DNA of 64,000 nucleotides from contig CAIIXF020000008.1 of NCBI GenBank assembly GCA_903813345.2, positions 2,115,341-2,179,340 on the forward strand. The letters are read 5' to 3'. The notes beneath the pieces are model-generated. The model was not told where the DNA came from, ran no database searches, and was given only the letters and a program-made list of their open reading frames with translations. A program made the position numbers and the translations under genes. The DNA is from Owenia fusiformis (taxonomy: Eukaryota > Annelida > Polychaeta > Sabellida > Oweniidae). Shown in pieces: positions 55,771 through 64,000 of the stretch (positions are counted from its first letter, which is position 1; the number at the start of each line of letters is the position of its first letter).

Positions 55771-58700
55771 TTAACTCTGGCAGTGCCAGTGACCGAGGGG
55801 AAAGTCCCTATGACGTCTGCGAAAGAGCAGTGACAGCTGGAGAGACAGTAAATCAGGTGTTAGGGCCAGCTCCCCGACACACCTCAAACAGAATTGCTAC
55901 GACTAGAACTAAAGGAAAACACCCCCAGGTGGGAGGAGACTCGGGGGAGGATGATCCACCAAATCGGACAGATTTAACGGAAACTGACCAAAGCAATGTG
56001 ACCCGGACAACGAGAAGGAAGACGATTACAACACAAGTAGAGCCAAGGGCAAGATGTGACAGTTGTGGTGGACTTTTCAAGAACATCCGAGGAGTAGCAA
56101 TACACAAGGGAAAGATGAAGTGTCATGAGAAGCAGAAACAGTGTAGGAAGGAGTCTCCTGTCCGTAAAACACAGGAGGATTTGAACCAGGACTTAAACCA
56201 CAGTGTTCAAGACCTCCAAGTTTCTCCTGAACCTGACCCACCTCAAGTTGGTAGAGAAGAGAATGATGGCCCAGTTCTTGAAAGGAAGCCAAGACTGCGC
56301 TTGCCTGCAACAACAGACAAAGTTTGGAAAGAACTTGATGACGAGATAGATGATGTACTTGAGAACTCCTTGAAAGGGACAGCTGGTAAGAAGATGGAAT
56401 CAATGACAAGACAAGTGTACGCCATGTGTGCAGACCGATTCCAGGAGAAGAGAGCAAACAACAAGAAAGAGGGTAAAGCTGGACCTAGCAGGAGACAGAA
56501 GAGAATAGCTGCACTAAGAAGAGATATGAGAAGGCTCACATGGAGATGGAAGCATGCCCCTGACTTTGAAAAACCGGCACTGGAAGATCTAAGAGACAGC
56601 CTCAGGAAGCAGCTTTCAGTTCTTAGAAGAGCAGAGAACCTCAGGAAAAAGCAGAGAGAAAAGAAGAGAGCTCGAAAATCTTTTCTCAAGAATCCATTCC
56701 AGTATACATCCAACTTACTTGGGAAACCTAAAGGTGGGAAATTACAATGCCCAAAGGAGGATGTCGAGGAAAGTGTTCGAGCTGCTCACAGTGATCCTGA
56801 GAGAGCAACTCCATTAGGGGAATGTCCTTTACCTATTCCTGAGCCACCTCCGAAGATTGCATTTGACCTAGGTGACATCAAGATGGAGGAGATACGACAG
56901 ATAGTGCAACATGCCCGATCATCGTCAGCCCCAGGACCATCAGGGAACACATACAAAGTGTACAAGAACTGTCCAAAGCTACTACAAAGACTCAGCAAGC
57001 TCATTAAGTCTATTTGGAGGAACAAAACCATTCCAAAAGCATGGGCATTAGCAGAGGGCTGTTTTGTACCGAAAGAGGAAAACTCAGTGAAACTAGACCA
57101 GTTCAGGGAAATCTCACTGCTGGATGTAGAGGGTAAGATATTTTGGACAGTCATCGCCAGAAGACTGACATCTTTCTTACTGGAGAATAAATATCTGAAC
57201 CCAAGTGTCCAGAAGGGAGGAATACCTGGTTACTCTGGCTGTTTAGAACACACTGCAGCCATCACACAACTGATTAAAGAAGCAAAACAACGGAGGAAAA
57301 CCCTAGCAGTCGTTTGGCTTGACCTAGCCAAGGCCTATCCGAGTGTCCCACACCAGCTTATAAAGACAGCACTGACCCACTATCATGTCCCAGATGAAGT
57401 CATCAGTCTCCTCATGCATCATTTTGACACTCTTAAGATGCGGTTTACAGTAGAAGACTATACCACCAAATGGCAAAGGCTAGAGAAGGGCATAATGGCT
57501 GGGTGCACAGTCTCAGTGGTGCTATTTGTGGCAGCCATGAATGTCATCCTCACTGCGGCAGAGAAAGAATGTAGAGGCCCAGTTGCAGACTCAGGAGAAC
57601 GCCATCCTCCTTGTCGAGCATTCATGGATGACATAACTGTCATGACACCAACTATGACTGGAACAAGATGGGTGTTACAGGGTCTTGATAAAATGGCCAC
57701 CTGGGCTAGGATGAAGTTCAAACCAGCTAAATCCAGAAGCCTCGTTATCATCAAGGGGAAAGTAGAATCGAACACATTCACTATCCAGGGAGAGAGAATT
57801 CCTACTGTCAGTGAACAGCCCATTAAATGCCTCGGTAAACACTATGATGATTCCTTGAACAACATCAACAATACGAACAATGTTGTGTGTGAGCTCAAGA
57901 GATGGCTCGGAGCGATTGACAAATGCCAGCTCCAGGGCAAGTTCAAGGCATGGGCGTTCCAGCATGGAATTATCTCAAGACTACAATGGCCGTTTCTGCT
58001 TTATGACTTCCCTATGGGCAAGGTTGAGCAAATGGAGAGAATGTCATCAAGGTTCCTTAGGAAATGGCTAGGTGTACCACCTTCATTCAGCAGAGGTATT
58101 TTATTCAGTAAATCTCCCAAGCTCAGCCTCCCGGTAACTTCAGTACTTGAAGAGTACAAAGCAGCCAAAGTAAGAGCAGTAACCACTCTACGCTCTTCAA
58201 AGGACAATAAAGTTACTAGCTCGGGAGAAACAATATCGAGCGGGAGGGGATGGAATCCTCAACAGGCAATCGGTATTGCTGAAAGCCAACTCCGTCATAA
58301 GGACATAGTAGGTGTCGTTTGCAAAGGTAGGATGGGCCTGGGAAACTATGGCACATCCAGGTGGAAAGATGCCAACACAGAGACAAGAAGGAAGCTTGTA
58401 GTACAGCAGATAAGGCAATCAGAGGAAGAGGGTAGACGGGTGAGGCTAGCACAATTAGTCAAACAAGGTGCATGGACCCACTGGGAGTCTACACTCGATC
58501 GACAGCTCTCATGGAAAGACATATGGGATATGGAGCAGGGCAAGATAAGCTTCTTATTAAGAGCAATATCTGATCTTTTACCATCTCCTGCCAATCTCAC
58601 TACCTGGGGTCTTAATGAAGATGCATCATGTATCCACTGTGGAGCTCTGAGAAGTAACATCCAACACATCCTGAGTTCGTGCAAGGCTGCACTTGCAGAG

Positions 58701-59590
58701 GGAAGGTACACATGGAGGCATGACAAAGTTCTTCAAAAGATTTCTCACTGGGTGGACCAATCACGGATCATGAACAAAACGAATGCAACTGTAACACCAG
58801 GACCAAGGGCAGATATGTTGCAACCCTTAGAGAAACATTTTGTGGGTGCTAACGCAAATCCTAAAGGGAAGGTTTTGCCTAGCGGTAGCAGGCACACCTC
58901 TCGAGGAAGATATGGCATCTTACAACAAGCACAGGACTGGGAGCTGAGAGTAGATCTTCACCAAAGACTCACATTTCCCAGCAGTATCACGACAACAAAC
59001 CAAAGACCAGATATGCTTTTATTCTCAGAGGATAAAAGAATTGCTGTCATGATAGAACTGACAGTACCTTGGGAAGATCGAATTGAGGTAGCACACCAAC
59101 TCAAAAGCGCAAAGTACCAAGATCTGGTTGAGGAGATAGAGGCCAAAGGGTGGAAAGTTCATTACTATCCCGTTGAAGTAGGTTGCAGAGGATTTCCATC
59201 AACATCTCTCAACCGAATGTTCAAGAATGTAGGACTCCCACCCTCATGGCTCAAGAGAGCGAACAGAGCAGTTGGATCTGCAGCAGAGGAAGCCTCCCGC
59301 TGGCTCTGGCTGAGGAGAAATGACAAATGGGCACAGGGGAGACAACATTAACCAATGACTTATTTGACAATTGCTAATACATTCACCGAGGGTTTGTTCA
59401 CCATCCCTTTACCAACAAGGGCAGAGTAGTGCGTACAGCAGGTAGCGCTTAAAGGTCGACCGCTCTGGCTATAGTGGTGTTCAAACCATCAAAGAATGTA
59501 AAGGTTGGTACCAACATGACAAACTGACCGAGTGAGTTAAAAGGCAAGCAGGAACATCGTAGCATAGCACTCTCTTGTGTTTAATCAAAG
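55771..59590 (+). mobile_element. Complete R2/Hero-like LINE (RLE type)
   Basis: 3,820 bp from the junction with the upstream fragment to the shared 3' end TTAATCAAAG. One frame fills almost the whole element, leaving a 239-bp 3' UTR (59352-59590) and no poly(A) tail. The first 40 bases can form two small hairpins (CTGGC-AGT-GCCAG and AGGG...CCCT). No target duplication was evident between 55172 and 59591. Confidence 0.88.
55773..59351 (+). CDS. LINE protein: zinc finger, reverse transcriptase, restriction-like endonuclease
   Basis: The frame is open from 55743 (inside the upstream fragment) to the TAA at 59349-59351; 1,193 codons before the stop lie in the element. Numbering from 55755: finger C101, C104, H117 with C123 or H124; basic helical region 240-300; RT with PGPSG near 395, WLDLAKAY near 523 and the FMDD active site at 623-626; a CCHC-like knuckle from C959; and a restriction-like endonuclease with R-P-D (1084-1086), E1101 and a following K-rich helix. 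This order (finger, RT, CCHC, RLE) is that of the R2/NeSL/Hero group; FMDD and the GIPGYSGCLEH motif look most Hero-like. No in-frame ATG occurs before codon 121, inside the finger, so the true start is unknown and may be non-AUG. The protein would nick its target and prime cDNA synthesis there. Confidence 0.92.
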   Translation, partial: NSGSASDRGESPYDVCERAVTAGETVNQVLGPAPRHTSNRIATTRTKGKHPQVGGDSGEDDPPNRTDLTETDQSNVTRTTRRKTITTQVEPRARCDSCGGLFKNIRGVAIHKGKMKCHEKQKQCRKESPVRKTQEDLNQDLNHSVQDLQVSPEPDPPQVGREENDGPVLERKPRLRLPATTDKVWKELDDEIDDVLENSLKGTAGKKMESMTRQVYAMCADRFQEKRANNKKEGKAGPSRRQKRIAALRRDMRRLTWRWKHAPDFEKPALEDLRDSLRKQLSVLRRAENLRKKQREKKRARKSFLKNPFQYTSNLLGKPKGGKLQCPKEDVEESVRAAHSDPERATPLGECPLPIPEPPPKIAFDLGDIKMEEIRQIVQHARSSSAPGPSGNTYKVYKNCPKLLQRLSKLIKSIWRNKTIPKAWALAEGCFVPKEENSVKLDQFREISLLDVEGKIFWTVIARRLTSFLLENKYLNPSVQKGGIPGYSGCLEHTAAITQLIKEAKQRRKTLAVVWLDLAKAYPSVPHQLIKTALTHYHVPDEVISLLMHHFDTLKMRFTVEDYTTKWQRLEKGIMAGCTVSVVLFVAAMNVILTAAEKECRGPVADSGERHPPCRAFMDDITVMTPTMTGTRWVLQGLDKMATWARMKFKPAKSRSLVIIKGKVESNTFTIQGERIPTVSEQPIKCLGKHYDDSLNNINNTNNVVCELKRWLGAIDKCQLQGKFKAWAFQHGIISRLQWPFLLYDFPMGKVEQMERMSSRFLRKWLGVPPSFSRGILFSKSPKLSLPVTSVLEEYKAAKVRAVTTLRSSKDNKVTSSGETISSGRGWNPQQAIGIAESQLRHKDIVGVVCKGRMGLGNYGTSRWKDANTETRRKLVVQQIRQSEEEGRRVRLAQLVKQGAWTHWESTLDRQLSWKDIWDMEQGKISFLLRAISDLLPSPANLTTWGLNEDASCIHCGALRSNIQHILSSCKAALAEGRYTWRHDKVLQKISHWVDQSRIMNKTNATVTPGPRADMLQPLEKHFVGANANPKGKVLPSGSRHTSRGRYGILQQAQDWELRVDLHQRLTFPSSITTTNQRPDMLLFSEDKRIAVMIELTVPWEDRIEVAHQLKSAKYQDLVEEIEAKGWKVHYYPVEVGCRGFPSTSLNRMFKNVGLPPSWLKRANRAVGSAAEEASRWLWLRRNDKWAQGRQH

Positions 59591-62500
59591 TATAATACAG
59601 ACCACAAATAATTAAAAATTTAATATCACAAAAATATGCACCAGTATCATGTAATATTAATCATCATGATAAACCATGACATCTCAATTCTTCTAATCCA
59701 TGATATGATGTTTCTAGTGAAACAGGAAGATGTGATGAGTATCAGAATGAATGTTTATGCCTATAGTGGTAAAACACTTTGTCCTTTTCAACAGGAAATA
59801 TATTTTGTGAAGCTCAGTGAAACATATAAACCAATTAATATTTGTCCAAAATGAGGAATATAAATTGATTATATCACTTTTGATAAATGAGATGATTTGG
59901 TTTAATCTACTTTACTTACTCATTTCAGGTATAAATAAATTGGTACCAAGGTTTTTACGATAATTACAAAATGACAAAGGCATTGTTGTAAATTGAAAAT
60001 AATGAATCAAAATGGGGGCCTTTAGTTTAATGGCCTTTAATACACCCGAGTCATGTGAATAATACCGCCAGGTAATGCCATCAATATATTGTTGATATAA
60101 GTTTAATTGCATTCTACCCATGTAAATCAATTAACTATTAGCTTAATCCAATAAAACAAAGGAGTAGAATTATTCCTTAGATCAAATAACTTGTTTCGTT
60201 GTACAGCTCTCATTTTCTTGGTAGTTAAAATGTAACCAAGGAGCTCTCTGATGTAGGATTATTATTAAAGTGTAGGATAATCCCAATGGCTTTATTCCGT
60301 TTATTAATAAATTGTTATATCTCCTTGATTTCCAAGTCTACAATTGGTTAAGGAAGATCACATGACCTAAACTAGGACTTCTGGGTAATTGCATACTCTA
60401 TGGATGCAGTATGAGTTTCTGGTGTTGAATCCTAATCTATTGACTCATGTCCATTCCACATGCTTTTTCATACATGAATATATTGATCTAATAAAATAAT
60501 AATACCTACATAATATACAAAAATCATCTTAGTATCAAATAAGTCAAAAGGATCTGCGCATTCTGAGCGCTGACAATTGAGAAAATCGACAATCGTTTGT
60601 TATAAAGAGTTAATAACCCGAACATTACGGAAAGTCAATAATTTGTATAGACAGAATTGAATGTTTAAATTCAACGGAGTGAGATATATTGGATGATTCA
60701 CACTCTTGATTGACGTCCATTGACAACTCCGCTAAACTTCATACATTTTTTATCCAAGCATACGTGGTCTGCATGCAACCCTTACTGACTGAGAGTCTTT
60801 AGAACCACGGAAATTTTACGATATGTCAATTTGTATTTCCTCCTTAGCGTCAATCTAAGTATTCTCCTAAGGCTCCTTATCTGTAAGAACTCCCAGGTTA
60901 ATAACCATTCTGATCAACTCTACTTTTCTCATTATTTCTCGAAAACAATGAAAGAGAATAAGTGCAAAATGTTCTTGATTTTAATTTATTTCTTAATTCA
61001 AAGACCTGATACTTATAATACATGTTTTATACTTACAGTTTATCTATGAGTTCAACGCATCAAACTATCCCAGCTTTTAATGAGATTAGACAATGAGCAA
61101 CATTTGAAGAAAAAAATACCAAAACATGACTGTTACCTTTGGCACCAAAAGGAATACAAGCCAATATACTCATATGGCAAAACTTCCCAAATAAGAACCT
61201 TAACCAATTTCTGTAGTTTTGCCAAAGTTAATAATTATTTCTTGTTAGCGCTACTTCATTTTCGCAGATTAATCTAAAGAGACAAGTACTAATGCAATAA
61301 TAATATTTCAATTAGAATATTCAATTTCAAATGATTATTATATCAGTTTTAATTCTCATTTGCAATTAATCTCTAAGTGATGAGAGAAATGTTTCACACA
61401 CAGTCAGCGGAGTGTCGATTACTCAACCCTTAATTCACTGATTCAGAAATTTTAATAGCATTTAGTCAAACAAGTGTACATTATGTATTCATTAATTAAT
61501 AACAATGTACAATGTTTCGTAAATACGATACCCAGCCCCTATTGATCTAGTAAATCAAATATACAAACAGACACTAAAATATACAAAGTCGATTCTGAAA
61601 TTTAATTATTGAAATGTTCCATGAGCAAACCAACTGGAAAATATTGATATTCTTCTACTTTGATATTAATCCACAAAGAGTTTTGGAGACAATTTTCTGG
61701 CTTTTTCTCAAATTGGACGACAGCAGACAAAGACACTTTTATAGAGCTAACAGATATGTATATTGTTTCAATTGGCCACTTTAGTATTTCTGCGTTGATT
61801 ATTAAAGGGACTTCTGGCACGTACAATCAACTCGTTAACATGCACCCTCCTTCGAAAGGTATTTAAAGTGAACGGTAATTATTTGAAGAGTCGAGTGCAT
61901 TCAACTGTCTTTTGTATGAGCTGTCTGAAAAAACATCCATTACTTTGTCTGAAATACATCCATAATGCATCATTGATTGATTTACGCAATTAGTCAGGGA
62001 AGAACTAAGTATTTTCCTGGCAAACCACGAGCGTATGCATGTGCCCAGTTAATGCACAGTAAATTCAATACCCATTTTCTGCAATTCATCCAATGATGTC
62101 TTATTAAAAATGATTCTCTCTCAGAAAACTCAATTAAGGTTCGACTTAAGCTTCTATAAAATTTACATATGCACTTTATTTTCTGTTTGTAATATTCTTC
62201 GTTATATTTATTTTATATATAATAATTTGCGTTTTGAAAAAATCAAAGAGAGGAAATTTATTCAAAGGTACTTTATATATGCTCATCAGTTAGAAGGAAT
62301 GACAATGTAATCCAACATCACATAGAGTTCATGTCACATCTTGATCAGTCTTGTAATCTCACAAGGAAAGAATTAATTACATAAAGTTTACATTACTGTT
62401 GCAAAATATAATGAATCTATTCATAAACTAGGTTTTAATCCATAGGATTTTTGTCTTATGTTTCACAATTATAGACTCTCCAAAGGGTCTCACTGAGTCA

Positions 62501-63734
62501 CTGTGTATCAGGCTAGAATCAGTCCTTGGAATTTTTTCAGTATTTCAGAAATTCATTTTTTGGACTTGATTGTTCTAAAACACAAAGATCTCAAATTCAT
62601 GTAAATCGTGGGATGAACTTTATCTAAGTTCATAATTCTGTTACTGCCGGTTATAAATAAAATTGAAAAAAAAAAAGTTTTATTTTTCACAAGGGTGTTT
62701 CTATGATGATATGTCTTGACCCATTCAGATCCATTCTAGATAACGAGCAAAAACTTAATCTAAATTACTCATGCTTTGTGCCGAATCTAACTTGTTTTAA
62801 TTCGGTTAATTTTATAGAGCTTTCTAGAGAATCACCAAATTGCTTTACGAGTCTATTCGTTAATTCCATCGTGTACCACGCAAAATGACCATTTGAAAGT
62901 CTTGGGGCGGGGTGTGTCATGCACTTTAGGAGAAAAAGTTTCCGATAAATTTTCTGATTGTGACCAATTAGTGAAGAATCTCGATGACCAGTCGATTCAC
63001 TTGACCAATTCCTTTGCAATATTGCTTGAATCATGGACAACGAGCACATTACGGCTTCATAACAAATTAAATTACCAGCAAGCACTTTATACAATCGAAA
63101 ATAATGAAATAAATTAGTATTTATGAGAAAAATAATTATGTGCAATATGGGAGACCATTCCTAAAACTACTTGCAATTATTAAATTAAATGAAACCGTTG
63201 TCCATAGTCCTCCATTGAACATTTAGCCTTTGATTAAAAATACTATTTGTTTCATCTTTTAATCAGTAAATTTGGTCCATTAAACCCAAATGTGGCTTAT
63301 TGATACTAACCCAGGTTTAAAATAATGCTCTAATGTCAACCTGTCTCTTAAACATATGAAAGAAATACTTCAGTTTTTGAATTGTTAGATAGTGTAAAGT
63401 GTTCATTATGTGTATGTCGCCTCGTTTTACTTTTACTTTCTATATCTTTCAATATATTCCATGTTTTAACCATTAATTCATTATATTTCATGGCCAGGAG
63501 ACCTATATTGTTGGAGCAAAATGAAACAGTATCTAGAGAGGTTTGGAGTACCCCAGGTGGCATTTATAATCCATCAAAGTCCAAAGACAATATGTTCATT
63601 TCTGACCACTATCTAACATATAAATATAATTTGATGCAGTAAAACTTTCAAACAATATGATTTATATTGGGCTATTATTCAGAAGTTTTCTCTGCAAGTT
63701 GAATTTTCTGGTATCGATTCTTTATATGTTCGGG
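59591..63734. other. Intergenic, no gene recognised
   Basis: AT-rich. The longest frame (minus strand 62765-63145, 126 codons) shows no motif and no splice support. No TIR element or RNA gene seen. Confidence 0.4.
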
Positions 63735-63925
63735 ATCATATTGGAACATATCACAACCAAAGTCGTGAATACGGTCCCATTCTTATGTCACAACCAAAAG
63801 TTCTGATTGTTATGGTCTCAATTTTTTGTGATGCCAAAAGTGTTTGGCATCTGTAACAAATGGCAGGTGGTGAAATTTTGCGTGTTAATGCCTTGTTTAA
63901 CCTGTCACAGACAAATGTTAAAAAA
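63735..63925 (-). repeat. Dispersed repeat family, copy C
   Basis: On the minus strand it reads AACAAGGCATTAACACGC, CACCTGCCATTTGTTACAGA, TGCCAAACAC, then GTTGTGACATA, the order of copy A at 34915. Extent of the family beyond this is unknown. Confidence 0.6.
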
Positions 63926-63976
63926 CCTCAAAATATAAAAACCTACCAATCCTTATACTTTGGCTAGCCCTCATGA

Positions 63977-64000
63977 TGTTCAGATTAGACAGGTTTTACT
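63977..64000. mobile_element. Right end of a pogo-like element, cut by window
   Basis: GTTCAGATTAGACAGGTTTT plus ACT is the inverted form of the CAGTAAAACCTGT terminus seen at 35595; the last bases and TA lie beyond the window. Confidence 0.5.

Noticed and set aside
55771-55850. HDV-like self-cleaving ribozyme at the LINE 5' end
   Set aside because: Two small hairpins are visible but I could not fit the nested double pseudoknot. A covariance search would decide.
62765-63145. 126-codon minus-strand frame as a host exon
   Set aside because: No motif, no convincing splice sites, overlapping frame on the other strand; compatible with chance.

Overview
The window is AT-rich, intron-bearing animal DNA crowded with transposable elements. 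The element types (a Ty3/Gypsy LTR retrotransposon, an R2/Hero-type LINE with a restriction-like endonuclease, hAT, piggyBac, Tc1/mariner and pogo-like MITEs, and a small MITE family starting CAGGCCCGTAGCC) fit a marine invertebrate. A mollusc, probably a bivalve, is my best guess, but no host gene here fixes the species. I see no rRNA, tRNA, CRISPR or bacterial-type operon.

Layout. 1-7 kb holds one MITE, two minisatellites and the only host-like gene. That gene has three visible exons (4698-6458) and encodes an acidic protein with tyrosine-containing 23-residue repeats and a C-terminal membrane anchor. 7-15 kb is mostly unexplained AT-rich DNA with a hAT MITE (8-bp duplication), two MITEs with 5-bp duplications and a triplicated short segment. 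15,290-30,826 is one apparently intact 15.5-kb Ty3/Gypsy element with two 3,259-bp LTRs, a 4-bp target duplication, a tRNA-Leu primer site and a single 2,821-codon Gag-Pol frame. 31-55 kb is gene-poor: a 5'-truncated LINE with a 368-codon frame, MITEs, and a mariner-type inverted-repeat element with a piggyBac MITE nested inside. 55,173-59,590 is an R2/Hero-like LINE in which a 598-bp 3' fragment lies directly head-to-tail upstream of a complete copy. 59.6-64 kb is unexplained AT-rich DNA ending in a dispersed repeat and a partial pogo-like end.

How the parts work. The LTR element carries what a self-mobilising retrotransposon needs: promoter and poly(A) signals in the LTR, Gag, protease, reverse transcriptase, RNase H, integrase, primer site and polypurine tract. 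It also has a C-terminal extension of about 500 residues with an SR-rich part and a C2H2 zinc finger, and a GAGTAA-type motif that dominates its LTR minisatellite and recurs in its coding region. The LINE encodes its own finger, RT and endonuclease in one frame that has no AUG before the finger. The MITEs are non-autonomous and depend on transposases not in this window.

Limits: this is reading by eye. Repeat-family names rest on termini and target duplications; similarity statements are not database results.
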